From Deltaproteobacteria bacterium (GTDB taxonomy: Bacteria > Desulfobacterota > Binatia > Binatales > Binataceae), in NCBI GenBank assembly GCA_003135135.1, contig PLDK01000035.1, forward strand, positions 1 through 64,000: a stretch of DNA of 64,000 bases. The letters run 5' to 3'. Shown here in pieces: positions 1 to 8,074 of the stretch. Both the position numbers and the translations under genes were made by a program. How positions within the stretch are numbered: position 1 is the stretch's first letter; each line of letters starts with the position of its first letter. Below the pieces are notes generated by a model. It was given only the letters and a program-made list of their open reading frames with translations, had not been told where the DNA came from and did no database searches.

Positions 1-58
1 AAATAACGGGCGAGGTATCAGAGAGACGAGTAAGCCGCATCGGCGTCACTCGGCCTTC

Positions 59-103
59 AAAAAAAGAGGTGTTTCACTGGCTCAGATGAACCAGTGAAAC
101 ACC
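59..103 (-). terminator. Rho-independent terminator of the acyl-CoA dehydrogenase gene
   Basis: A perfect 13-bp inverted repeat (GGTGTTTCACTGG and its complement) encloses a 10-nt loop. On the minus strand it is followed by CT and a run of seven T. It lies 25 bp past the stop codon of the minus-strand acyl-CoA dehydrogenase gene, where an intrinsic terminator is expected. Confidence 0.9.
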
Positions 104-127
104 GCGGGGCGGGCGACCCTATAACTC

Positions 128-1315
128 TCAGCCCTTGGGGAGGAGCAGGATGCGCTCGCCGATCATGTTCTTCTGCACCGGCGAGGTGCCGCCCGCGATC
201 GTCAGCGACTCCGAGTACAGTATCCGGCGCATCCAGTCACCCTCGGGCGCGAACGGCGAATGGCCCTCGAGCAGCGCGTACTCGCCGAGCAGCCGGGTGA
301 TGAACTTGGTCATCCGCTGGCCCAAGTCGGTCGAGAGCAGCTTGGAGATCGACGCTTCGGGTCCGGGCTGCTGACCCTTGAGGCGCTTGGAGAGGCTGCG
401 CAAGCCGTTGTACTTCTTGGCGGTCGTTTCGATCGCGAACTGGGCGATTTGCTGGCGGATGTCGTTGTCCTCGATTGCCGGCCGGCCATTGAGCTGCACG
501 GCCTTGGCGACCTGGACGAGCGCATGGAGCAACTGTTCGGTGCCGCCGAGCGTCTCGCCGATGCCGAACCGCTCGTGCATCAGGGTTGCGACCAGCACCT
601 GCCATCCCATGTTGAGCGGGCCGAGCAGGTTTTCCTTGGGCACGCGCACGTCCTCGAAAAAGATCTCGTTGAACTCGCTGTCACCGGTGATCTGCTTGAG
701 CGGACGGACGCTCACGCCGGGCGATTTCATATCGACCAGCAACGCGCTCATCCCCTTGTGCTTGGGCAGGTCGGGATCGGTGCGCACGAAGAGTTGCACG
801 AAGTCCGAGCGTTGCGCGATCGTGGTCCAGACCTTCTGGCCGTTGACGATAAACTCGTCACCCTTGAGCTCGGCGCGGCACTGGATCGACGCGAGGTCCG
901 AGCCCGCGCCCGGCTCCGACATCCCCTCGCACCAGATCTCGTCGCCGGTGAGGATCGGATTGAGGTAGCGTTTTTTTTGCTCGTCGGTCCCCCATTGCAT
1001 CAGGGCCGGTCCGGTCATGATCACGCCGAGCACGTTGCATCCCATCGGCAGGTTGAGGCGGCCGAGTTCCTGCTGAAAGATGACCTGCTCGATGAAGGTG
1101 GCGCCGCGGCCGCCGTATTCCTTGGGCCAGGTCAGGCCGGCCCATCCCGCGGCGTAAAGTTTTTTGTGCCAGGCCTTGAGGCGATCCCAGATTGCGTTGC
1201 CGCTGCCGGTTTCGAGGTCGGCGGCACTGCCCATAGATTGAGGGCGATTCTCTTCGAGCCATCGCCGCACTTCCATCCGATACGCGTCCTGTTCGGGCGT
1301 CCAGGTAAAATCCAT
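128..1315 (-). CDS. acyl-CoA dehydrogenase family protein
   Basis: Flavoprotein of the acyl-CoA dehydrogenase superfamily (395 aa, usual length). These enzymes introduce a 2,3-double bond into an acyl-CoA and pass electrons to ETF. The FAD/substrate signature SEPGAGSD is at residues 133-140, between the helical N-terminal domain and the middle beta domain. The C-terminus ends in GGTSPVQKNMIGERI, the usual ACAD tail. The MCAD-type catalytic Glu site (YEGT) reads AGGT here, so the base is elsewhere or the enzyme belongs to a subgroup with divergent chemistry. That subgroup assignment is inference. The start has an AGAGGAG ribosome site. It stands alone, with a terminator after it and a palindrome upstream. 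Substrate cannot be read from sequence. Confidence 0.93.
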   Translation of the reverse strand: MDFTWTPEQDAYRMEVRRWLEENRPQSMGSAADLETGSGNAIWDRLKAWHKKLYAAGWAGLTWPKEYGGRGATFIEQVIFQQELGRLNLPMGCNVLGVIMTGPALMQWGTDEQKKRYLNPILTGDEIWCEGMSEPGAGSDLASIQCRAELKGDEFIVNGQKVWTTIAQRSDFVQLFVRTDPDLPKHKGMSALLVDMKSPGVSVRPLKQITGDSEFNEIFFEDVRVPKENLLGPLNMGWQVLVATLMHERFGIGETLGGTEQLLHALVQVAKAVQLNGRPAIEDNDIRQQIAQFAIETTAKKYNGLRSLSKRLKGQQPGPEASISKLLSTDLGQRMTKFITRLLGEYALLEGHSPFAPEGDWMRRILYSESLTIAGGTSPVQKNMIGERILLLPKG

Positions 1316-1379
1316 TTGGTTCGAAAATCTCCTCTTTCAGTACTCGGAGCCGAGGTGCCCCACCGGGTCAGTGTGGCGG

Positions 1380-1393
1380 GATACTCGAGTATC
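1380..1393. promoter_or_regulatory. 14-bp palindrome upstream of the acyl-CoA dehydrogenase gene (possible operator)
   Basis: GATACTCGAGTATC is a perfect palindrome 65-78 bp upstream of the start codon at 1315. Its place and symmetry suit a dimeric repressor such as a TetR or GntR family regulator. No such regulator gene is in the window and no clear -35/-10 pair was found beside it. Confidence 0.35.
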
Positions 1394-1490
1394 TCTTGAG
1401 TAGCGCCCATGCGGACCGCGGAGCAAGCCCCGCGCGCGGCAGGGGGCGGGGTGTCCGTGACACCTCCCAGGTCAACAGAACCCTCACCTA

Positions 1491-1509
1491 CCGACCGCCG
1501 GGCGGTCGG
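1491..1509. repeat. 19-bp palindrome, hairpin-forming
   Basis: CCGACCGCCGGGCGGTCGG is a perfect inverted repeat around a central base. It lies about 120 bp beyond the stop of the minus-strand nucleotidyltransferase gene. No T-run follows on either strand, so terminator activity is uncertain. Confidence 0.5.
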
Positions 1510-1533
1510 CCTCCTCTCCCGTAGAATAACGGG

Positions 1534-1597
1534 CGAGGTAAGATTCGGCCGAGGCAGGATTCGGGCGAGGCAAGATTCGGGCGAGGTAAGATTCGGG
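1534..1597. repeat. tandem 16-bp repeat, four units
   Basis: Four head-to-tail copies of CGAGGTAAGATTCGGG with one to three differences each. The preceding flank AATAACGGGCGAGGTA (1525-1540) recurs exactly at positions 2-17 of the window, so the motif is dispersed in this genome. With the two palindromes it fills the 311-bp gap between the acyl-CoA dehydrogenase start and the nucleotidyltransferase stop. I see no gene there. Nothing links the array to a protein, since translations through it are arginine-rich noise. Confidence 0.8.
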
Positions 1598-1626
1598 CGG
1601 GGGCGGCGCCCTGACTCGGGTGAAGT

Positions 1627-2418
1627 TCAGCTGGTGAGAATTGGCGGGGGAGGCGAGGAGGCGAACTCGGCTTTGAGCGCGTCGTAACTCTTGAGATCGT
1701 CGATGGTGCGGAAGTAGCCGCGATGGACATAGCCGAACACCGGCATTTCTTTTGCGACCATCGGCGCGAACAGGCCGGCCATCAGGCTCCAGGGCGGCGC
1801 CGGCGGCATCAGGTCGAACACCGCGCGATCCGCGACGATCACGCCGCAATACATGAACGGCGATAGCCATGGGGCAAGGTTGTCATCGAGGGCGGCCGGG
1901 TAATCGTCGTATTGAAGCGGGTCGCGGCGCGCCAGCAGACGCATCCGGCGGAGTTTTTTGCAGGCGTCGATTTCGAGGCGGCTGTAGTAATCGAGATTGG
2001 CGGGGTGGAACAGCGCGATGGTGGCGATGGCGGCGCGCTCGCGATGGAACGCGAGCATCGCGCGCAGGTCGAGATCGAGGATCGTGTCGCTGTTGGCGAT
2101 TACGAAGGTATTTTCGTTTTCGATCCCGCCCAGGAACTCCCGCAGCCCATTGAGCGGGCCGCCAGTGCCGAGCAAAACCGGCTCGGGGGCATAGGTGATG
2201 CGCAGTCCGAGCCCCGATCCGTCGCCGAGTCCTCGCGAAACGGCGGAGGCCAGATGATGGACGTTGATTACGACCTCGGTGACGCCGCCGCGCCGCAGCA
2301 TCGCAAGCGGATAATGGATCAACGGCCGGCCGCCGAGTTCGAGCATCGGTTTCGGCGTCACGTCAGTCAGCGGGCGAAGCCGCTCGCCCATCCCGGCGGC
2401 CAGTACCAATGCCTTCAT
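1627..2418 (-). CDS. murU: sugar-1-phosphate nucleotidyltransferase, MurU-like
   Basis: NTP-transferase fold enzyme (263 aa) that joins an NTP to a sugar 1-phosphate. The nucleotide-binding signature GMGERLRPLT followed by TPKPM is near residues 9-25. The product starts cleanly with MKALVLAAG. The gene just upstream on the same strand, 15 bp away, encodes an AmgK-like sugar kinase. This kinase/nucleotidyltransferase pair is the known arrangement for recycling of N-acetylmuramate to UDP-MurNAc (AmgK then MurU), bypassing MurA/MurB. MurU is inferred mainly from the pairing; another sugar-nucleotide pyrophosphorylase of the family is possible. Confidence 0.75.
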   Translation of the reverse strand: MKALVLAAGMGERLRPLTDVTPKPMLELGGRPLIHYPLAMLRRGGVTEVVINVHHLASAVSRGLGDGSGLGLRITYAPEPVLLGTGGPLNGLREFLGGIENENTFVIANSDTILDLDLRAMLAFHRERAAIATIALFHPANLDYYSRLEIDACKKLRRMRLLARRDPLQYDDYPAALDDNLAPWLSPFMYCGVIVADRAVFDLMPPAPPWSLMAGLFAPMVAKEMPVFGYVHRGYFRTIDDLKSYDALKAEFASSPPPPILTS

Positions 2419-2433
2419 TGTATAGACGCCATG

Positions 2434-3513
2434 TTAGGCGCTGAGCGCCGCGCAAAGTTCAGGGAAATCCTGCCCCATCTGCGCAAGCATCCGGCGCGCC
2501 TGTGCGAGCGCATGCGGGATGTAGGGACGGTATCCGCGCTTGCCGCCGCGCTCGAACGTCTCGAAGCGCCCGATCATCTTGAGCGCGTGCTGCAAAACGC
2601 ACAGGCGGTAGCTGCCGATGAATTCCGCCGGGGCGAGCGTGGTGGGGATGCCGCGCCGCGCGAGTCCCGCGCAATAGAAGTCGAGGATGCGTTGCTCGAT
2701 GGTCGGCGTAATGAATTCATCGGTGTCGCGGGTGGTCAGGAGCACGGCGAGATCCTGCGCGGCCGGCGCCATGAGCGCATCCTGAAAATCCAGGATTCGA
2801 ATTCGCGGACCGTCCTGGATGAACAGGTTGTGGCCGTGGTAGTCGCGATGCGAGAACACGCGCGGGAAACGATCGAGCCGCGCGGCCATCCGCGTCAGCT
2901 CGGGTGCGATGCGTGAATAGTCGGCGCCCGACGCGACGGCGGCGAGGCCGACTTCCGCAAATTCCTTCATCTCCCATTCGAACAGCCGGCCGCTGTAGGC
3001 GATCTCCCGCGCGACACATCGGCGGTCGATTTGACCGGTGCCGTCAACGTGCAGGCGGATCAGTTCGGAGGCGGCGAGCCGGAACAGGTCCGCGGCGTCG
3101 GCGCCGGGCCGGCGGACGGCGTCGAGCAGGGAGAGTTCGCCGACATCTTCGACCATCAACGCGCGCCGGGCGAGGTCCGCATCGTAGAGCGCGGGAACCG
3201 GAGCGCCGATCGACTCGAGCGCGCGATGCACGTCGATCCACGGCGGCTCGGCGCGGCGCCGTGGGACAAGATTCAGGGCGTGAACGTAACGGGGGAAGTC
3301 GTCGGGGCCGAGATCGACGAGGATGGCGGTGGCGGGCGCGCCGGTATCGCCATGCGGGGCGATGTTTACCTTTTGCTGCGCAATCGATACGCGCCAGAAA
3401 CGGCGCGTCGAGAGATCGCCGCGGAGAGCGGCGATTTTGTCGACGCGCGCGCGCGGCCATCGCCGCGCGACCACCTTTGCCGCCCATGTTTCGAACGCGT
3501 CGTCGTGTTGCAC
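2434..3513 (-). CDS. amgK: aminoglycoside-phosphotransferase-fold sugar kinase, AmgK-like
   Basis: Cytoplasmic kinase of the APH/choline kinase fold, 359 aa. The catalytic loop HRDYHGHN is at residues 222-229 and the metal-binding DFQDA at 242-246. Known AmgK enzymes phosphorylate MurNAc or GlcNAc on the anomeric carbon for the partner MurU. The adjacent nucleotidyltransferase, 15 bp downstream, supports the same role here. The start is GTG; no other in-frame start near it has a better ribosome site. Substrate specificity is inference from the pair. Confidence 0.75.
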   Translation of the reverse strand: MQHDDAFETWAAKVVARRWPRARVDKIAALRGDLSTRRFWRVSIAQQKVNIAPHGDTGAPATAILVDLGPDDFPRYVHALNLVPRRRAEPPWIDVHRALESIGAPVPALYDADLARRALMVEDVGELSLLDAVRRPGADAADLFRLAASELIRLHVDGTGQIDRRCVAREIAYSGRLFEWEMKEFAEVGLAAVASGADYSRIAPELTRMAARLDRFPRVFSHRDYHGHNLFIQDGPRIRILDFQDALMAPAAQDLAVLLTTRDTDEFITPTIEQRILDFYCAGLARRGIPTTLAPAEFIGSYRLCVLQHALKMIGRFETFERGGKRGYRPYIPHALAQARRMLAQMGQDFPELCAALSA

Positions 3514-3584
3514 GTGATGGATTGTAGCGGCGCAATAGCGGTTGCGCGAGTATCAGGAGCGCCGGTGACCAGTGAAAAGTGACA

Positions 3585-3624
3585 AGTGAAAAACCGGCGC
3601 GGCCGTTGGTGGCCGCGCCGGTTT
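3585..3624 (-). terminator. Rho-independent terminator of the DUF1329 gene
   Basis: A perfect 14-bp inverted repeat (AAACCGGCGCGGCC) with a 6-nt loop. On the minus strand the stem runs into TTTTTCACTTG. It sits about 50 bp downstream of the DUF1329 stop codon and before the AmgK-like gene, separating the two transcription units. Confidence 0.85.
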
Positions 3625-3671
3625 ATTTCTCAATCAGTCGCGCGACTTTCTTCAGTCGATCACGCCGGCCA

Positions 3672-4994
3672 TCAGTCGCCTGCTATCCCGTGCCCGCCCT
3701 CGGCCGCGCGTGCCATCGCCTCGGGAGTGAACCACTCGCGATCCACGGCGCCCATGTTGATGAACCAGCTCTCGGGTGACGGAGCGTTCAGCGACGGATG
3801 GTAGCAAACGGTGGAAAATCCGCTTTGCACGTTGGTCGTCGAGGATCCGACCTGGAACTCGCGTTTGAACGGGTAGATCGCGATGCGGGAGTCGGCGCGC
3901 GCCCGATCGGCATAGTTCATCCACGAGGTGTAGTTCATGAACAACTGGCCCCCCCGGTCATACAGGTCCACGAACATCGGGAAGTCGGCCTCCGAGTCGA
4001 TGTAGATAATTTCGCGGCTGTAAATCGGGCTGGCGTACCGACCCGGCCGTGCCTTGGCCTCGAGCAGGTAGAGCCGCCTGAGTTGCCACGGGTCGGGGCA
4101 ATGGCTTGCGCCGCCGTCGGTTGGGCAGCGCGGATCGTTCCCATGATGTACGTCGATGGCGGCGAGCATCGTCTTTTCGCCGAGGAACTTGAAGTCGTAG
4201 TCCTCGGGCTTGCCGCTCCAGCCCTCGTAATGGTTGGGATCGTAAGCCTGCGTGCCTGCCGCGGAGTCACTCAGGGTGTAACTCAGACGCCGGAGCCGGC
4301 GGGTACCGGGCTCCCAGGTCCAACTGTCGTCCTCCCTCGTTGGGCTGGAGTAGCGGAACTTGAGGATCCCGTTGCCGCGCGCATCGGCAGGGGAGAGCAC
4401 CGGATAGAGCAGCGCCTCGTAAAGGCGTCCAGTTACATTGAAGTCGGGATCGATCGGCAGCGGTTCGACTTCGGTGCGTCCGATTTCGTTGTAGCCCGCA
4501 TAGTGGCCGATCTCGATGTCATTGATCGAGAAGTACGGCTTGTTATAACCCCAGTACACGTTGTCGCAATCGAACCAGCGCAGGTCGTAGTCGTCCGTAG
4601 CTATTGGCCGGAACACTTCGTTCCAGATCACCTTCTCGGCCGCCTGCGGATCGTTGGCGTCGATGATAGGAAACGGCTGACCCGCGACGTAGCCAATCAG
4701 GCTGCGATGGTCAGGGGTCAGCCTGGTCTGGCTCGAGTACTTTTCGGTCGCCTCGGTGTAGGGCTGAGGCCAGTCGATGCGCTCGGTTGGCTCGACCTTC
4801 ATCTCCATACCGTGCAGGACGCGCATGTATGCGCCTGGTGGGAGCAGGTCCTGGACCTTGGACGCGTTGTCCGGGGTGATGAAATCCCCGGGTTTCACCT
4901 GAGCCGATGCCGGCGCGCTGGTCATCGCGACCACCAGCGTCAAAGCAGTCAGTACTGCGCCGCACCAGGCTCCCCATCCGATTGCGCGTTTCAT
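3672..4994 (-). CDS. secreted DUF1329 family protein
   Basis: Member of the DUF1329 family, 440 aa, whose members are exported and often lie near RND transporter or lipid-related genes; the molecular role is unknown. The ORF track begins 35 codons upstream, but the start at 4994 has a strong ribosome site (AAAGGGAG) and is followed at once by a signal peptide (MKRAIGWGAWCGAVLTALTL then ASAQV, cleavage near residue 31). The mature part is rich in Tyr, Trp and Asp, as expected for an extracytoplasmic beta-rich protein. It is monocistronic, with its own promoter (5071-5099) and terminator. Family assignment is by recognition of the overall pattern, not by search. Confidence 0.8.
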   Translation of the reverse strand: MKRAIGWGAWCGAVLTALTLVVAMTSAPASAQVKPGDFITPDNASKVQDLLPPGAYMRVLHGMEMKVEPTERIDWPQPYTEATEKYSSQTRLTPDHRSLIGYVAGQPFPIIDANDPQAAEKVIWNEVFRPIATDDYDLRWFDCDNVYWGYNKPYFSINDIEIGHYAGYNEIGRTEVEPLPIDPDFNVTGRLYEALLYPVLSPADARGNGILKFRYSSPTREDDSWTWEPGTRRLRRLSYTLSDSAAGTQAYDPNHYEGWSGKPEDYDFKFLGEKTMLAAIDVHHGNDPRCPTDGGASHCPDPWQLRRLYLLEAKARPGRYASPIYSREIIYIDSEADFPMFVDLYDRGGQLFMNYTSWMNYADRARADSRIAIYPFKREFQVGSSTTNVQSGFSTVCYHPSLNAPSPESWFINMGAVDREWFTPEAMARAAEGGHGIAGD

Positions 4995-5070
4995 GTTGAC
5001 TCCCTTTCGGCAAGTGGTTGCCGGAATTTGGAATTTGGTTCCGCAACAATCTTTTAACACTGTACGCAGG

Positions 5071-5099
5071 TAATTAGTCCTGCGGCTCGAAGTCGTCAA
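5071..5099 (-). promoter_or_regulatory. sigma70-type promoter for the DUF1329 gene
   Basis: On the minus strand TTGACG is followed, after exactly 17 bp, by TAATTA. The predicted transcript would start about 70 bp ahead of the ATG at 4994. Two direct repeats lie directly upstream of the -35 box. Confidence 0.65.
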
Positions 5100-5105
5100 T
5101 AGCGC

Positions 5106-5136
5106 TAATGATCACAAAAGCATTAATGATCACAAA
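5106..5136. repeat. two direct repeats TAATGATCACAAA, 18 bp apart (activator site candidate)
   Basis: Exact 13-bp copies at 5106-5118 and 5124-5136. On the minus strand each reads TTTGTGATCATTA and includes a TGTGA half-site as bound by CRP/FNR-type regulators. They lie immediately upstream of the -35 box of the DUF1329 promoter, the usual place for an activator. Confidence 0.5.
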
Positions 5137-5549
5137 CTGGTTGGGTATGCTTCAGCGCAAGCAAAATGAGGCCTGCGCACCAGCGTCAAACATGCGATGA
5201 TCCGTCGGCAACGATGACCGGCCGGAGAGATGGGTAACACTTTATCGCATTGGAACGGGGAGGAGAGCGGGGGCGGCTGCCCCCCTTGGCCGCTCCAGGG
5301 GCCCGCAGCCTGGATGACGGCCAACGAGTTTGAGGGTGACGCCATCGACGATTCCCAGGGGCGCCGGAACAATCGAGTTTTAGCGCTTCGGGGCATTCGG
5401 TTTACATGCGGGGAGCGATTGGCTAGTTTGGGCGGCGTTTTTAGTGTGTTTGAGTGACATCCGGAAAATTCAATGCGCGCGCGCCGCGCGCGCCGTCAGC
5501 TTTCGGGCTTCATCGCCCGACCCGCGGGTTATCGCCGGCCGGTCGCGCA

Positions 5550-7919
5550 ATGCGGACGCCGGGCGGCGCGGTAATCCTGCTGGCGCTGGCGGCGTTTTCG
5601 TTTTCGTTGTTCGCCGCCGCGGTCGCGCGTGCGCAGGGCCCGGCTCCGATAATCTCCAAGATTGAGATCACCGGCAACCAACGCGTCGACCAGGACGCGA
5701 TTCTGATCCACATCACGCAGCAGCCGAACCAGCCGCTCGATCAGACGGCGGTCGATGCGGACATCAAGTCGATTTACCGGATGGGGTTTTTCGAATCGGT
5801 GACCGCCCGCGTAGAGCAGCAGGGCGGCCGCAGCGTGCTGGTCTACCGGGTGAGGGAGCGCCCGCAAATTACCGACGTCAAGTTCTACGGGATGAAGGCG
5901 GTTCGGTCCAACGACGACAAGATAGTCGCGGCGGTGAAGCTGCATCCGGGGTCGATCCTCGATCCGGTCGCGGTAAAGGAGACGATCGCCGGCGTGACGC
6001 AGGTTTACGCGGACGAGGGCTACACGGACGCCAAAGTAGTCTTCAAGCCGATACCGCAGCCCGACAACACGGCGTTTGGCGAATTCGACGTGACCGAAGG
6101 GTCGAAGGTCAGGATCACCAAGATCGTGTTCGAGGGCAACAAGGCATTTTCATCGTCCATTTTGAAAGGCCAGATGCAGACGGCAACCTACAGCAAATTG
6201 CTGAGCTGGCTGACCGGATGGGGCGCGCTCGATCAGAAGAAAATGCAGGAGGACGTCGATCGGCTGACGGCGTTTTACTACGACAACGGCTACCTGAACG
6301 TGCAGGTCGCGCAGCCGCAGGTGGTGCGCAACGGCACGGAGATTACGATCCTGATAAAGATCGACGAAGGCACCCCGTACCGCGTCGGCCGAATCAACAT
6401 CGAAGGCAACCTGAAGTTTCCGCGCCGCGAACTGCGCCGGCTGCTGACGATGAAGAGCGGACAACTGTTCCGCGGCTCGGCGTTGCAGCGCCAGGTGCTC
6501 GCGCTGTCGGATTTTTACTCGAACCGGGGCTATGCGTACGTCAACATCGATCCGCGCACGCAACTGGTCCACACCACCAAGCGAGTCAACGTGGTGTTCG
6601 TGATCAATCCGGGTCACGAAGTGATAATCGACCGCGTCAATATCAGCGGCAACACCAAGACCTCGGACAAGGTAATCCGCCGCGAGATCCAGATTCAGGA
6701 GCAGGAGCCGTACAGCGCCGAAGAGATCCGGGATTCGAAGGTGCGGCTGGACCGGCTGGGATTCTTCACCGACACGCGCATCACGACCTCGCCGGCGGCG
6801 CAGCCCGACAAGATAAACCTCGACGTGAACGTGGCCGAGGGCAACACCGCGTCGTTCCAGGTGGCGGGCGGATTCGACAGCTATCAATCGCTGTTCGGCA
6901 ACTTTACGCTGGGCAACACCAACCTGTTCGGCGGGGGCGAGTCGCTGATCCTCAACGCGCAGGTCGGCTTCCTGTTCCAGAACTACAGCGTTAGTTACAC
7001 GGAGCCGTGGTTCCTGGACATGCCGCTCGCCGTGGGCCTGCGGTTGTTCGACAACAAAACTTACCTGCTGAGCTTCAACCAGTCGGCGGCGGGCTTCACC
7101 CTGACCACGACCTATCCGCTGACCGAGTTGGGCTTCAAGAAGCTGGGGCCATTCTCTCTCAAGGACGTGCAGGCGGGACTGGGCTACACCTTTCAGAGCA
7201 TAGGAATCACCGGGCTGAACCAGTATACGGCTTACAGTATCTTGCGCTACAAGGGCTACACGCAGACCTCGGAAATTACGCCGACGATACGCCGCTTCAC
7301 GGTGGATAATCCGGTCGATCCGCGCACCGGCACGGTCGAGAGTCTGAGCATGGATTTCGGCGGAGTCGGCGGCGGCCAAGAATTCATCAAGGGCGTCGCG
7401 CATTTCCGGTATTTCTACCCGTTCCTGAAGAGCCAGTCGCTGGGAACGTTCGTGGTGTCGCAGGGAATCACCTTCGGCATCGGGACCAACCTGCAAAGCG
7501 GCACCGGCGGTGAGTTGCCGCTGTACGAGCGATTCTTCCCCGGCGGCGTCGGAGGTCCCGGCGACGTGCGCGGCTATCAGCTCTATTCGTTGGGACCGCA
7601 GCATACGATATACGGCCAGAACGGCACTCCGCTGAGCGTCCAGGACCTCGGCGGCAGCAAGGAATTGTTGCTGAGCAACGAAATCACGTTCCCGATACTG
7701 TCGGGATTGGGAATCCGCGGGGTGGTATTCAGCGATGCGGGGCAAGCGTTCCTGCTCAAGGATTCGATCGCTATCGACCAGCTGCAGGCGTCGTTCGGCA
7801 TCGGCGTGCGCTGGAAATCGCCATTCGGGCCGCTGGCGGTGGATATCGCTTTCCCAATCAACCCGCGGCCGGCCGACCAGCACACCGTCTTCGAAATCGG
7901 GGCCGGCTCCCCGCTCTAG
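5550..7919 (+). CDS. bamA: outer membrane protein assembly factor BamA
   Basis: Central Omp85 subunit of the BAM complex that inserts beta-barrel proteins into the outer membrane. From the chosen ATG (789 aa) there is a signal peptide (MRTPGGAVILLALAAFSFSL, cleavage after ARA). POTRA repeats follow through roughly residue 390, beginning SKIEITGNQRV, then a 16-strand barrel domain. The Omp85 signature VRGY (in GPGDVRGYQ) is in the C-terminal third, and SYTEPWF marks early barrel strands. The ORF track starts 32 codons earlier in arginine-rich sequence that is unlikely to be coding. The gene heads bamA-skp-fabZ-lpxA-lpxI, a common arrangement, although lpxD is absent. Confidence 0.96.
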   Translation: MRTPGGAVILLALAAFSFSLFAAAVARAQGPAPIISKIEITGNQRVDQDAILIHITQQPNQPLDQTAVDADIKSIYRMGFFESVTARVEQQGGRSVLVYRVRERPQITDVKFYGMKAVRSNDDKIVAAVKLHPGSILDPVAVKETIAGVTQVYADEGYTDAKVVFKPIPQPDNTAFGEFDVTEGSKVRITKIVFEGNKAFSSSILKGQMQTATYSKLLSWLTGWGALDQKKMQEDVDRLTAFYYDNGYLNVQVAQPQVVRNGTEITILIKIDEGTPYRVGRINIEGNLKFPRRELRRLLTMKSGQLFRGSALQRQVLALSDFYSNRGYAYVNIDPRTQLVHTTKRVNVVFVINPGHEVIIDRVNISGNTKTSDKVIRREIQIQEQEPYSAEEIRDSKVRLDRLGFFTDTRITTSPAAQPDKINLDVNVAEGNTASFQVAGGFDSYQSLFGNFTLGNTNLFGGGESLILNAQVGFLFQNYSVSYTEPWFLDMPLAVGLRLFDNKTYLLSFNQSAAGFTLTTTYPLTELGFKKLGPFSLKDVQAGLGYTFQSIGITGLNQYTAYSILRYKGYTQTSEITPTIRRFTVDNPVDPRTGTVESLSMDFGGVGGGQEFIKGVAHFRYFYPFLKSQSLGTFVVSQGITFGIGTNLQSGTGGELPLYERFFPGGVGGPGDVRGYQLYSLGPQHTIYGQNGTPLSVQDLGGSKELLLSNEITFPILSGLGIRGVVFSDAGQAFLLKDSIAIDQLQASFGIGVRWKSPFGPLAVDIAFPINPRPADQHTVFEIGAGSPL

Positions 7920-8074
7920 CGTCGATCGATTTTTCGACATCGGGCGACGATGAGGGCGTGGGCAACTGGATTTGATGCTCGATGAAGTACTATTGTGTAT
8001 AGTTCACATGCACGAGCGATGCGCCGTGAGGACGCGTCCGATGCAGATAGTCAACAGGAGGCTTTCCGGGCTGT

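Larger units (their letters stand above)
4995..5549. other. divergent intergenic region between the DUF1329 gene and bamA
   Basis: This 555-bp gap holds the DUF1329 promoter and a tandem operator-like repeat near 5071-5136. It also has a small GGGGG/CCCCC hairpin near 5270-5286 and, presumably, the bamA promoter. For bamA only a poor match was found (TTGGCT, 17 bp, TAGTGT near 5420-5450). The short ORFs in both strands here have no ribosome site or recognisable protein pattern. Confidence 0.6.

Noticed and set aside
260-1399. 379-aa plus-strand ORF antisense to the acyl-CoA dehydrogenase
   Set aside because: Mirror of a clear ACAD; no start signal.
1409-1687. 92-aa ORF through the 16-bp repeats
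   Set aside because: Repetitive Arg/Gly translation caused by the tandem DNA repeat, no start signal.
5230-5457. 75-aa plus-strand ORF in the bamA upstream gap
   Set aside because: No ribosome site, no conserved pattern, and no neighbour coupling.
6150-7940. 596-aa minus-strand ORF antisense to bamA
   Set aside because: The opposite strand is an unmistakable BamA; the antisense product has low-complexity Arg/Gln/Glu/Leu composition.
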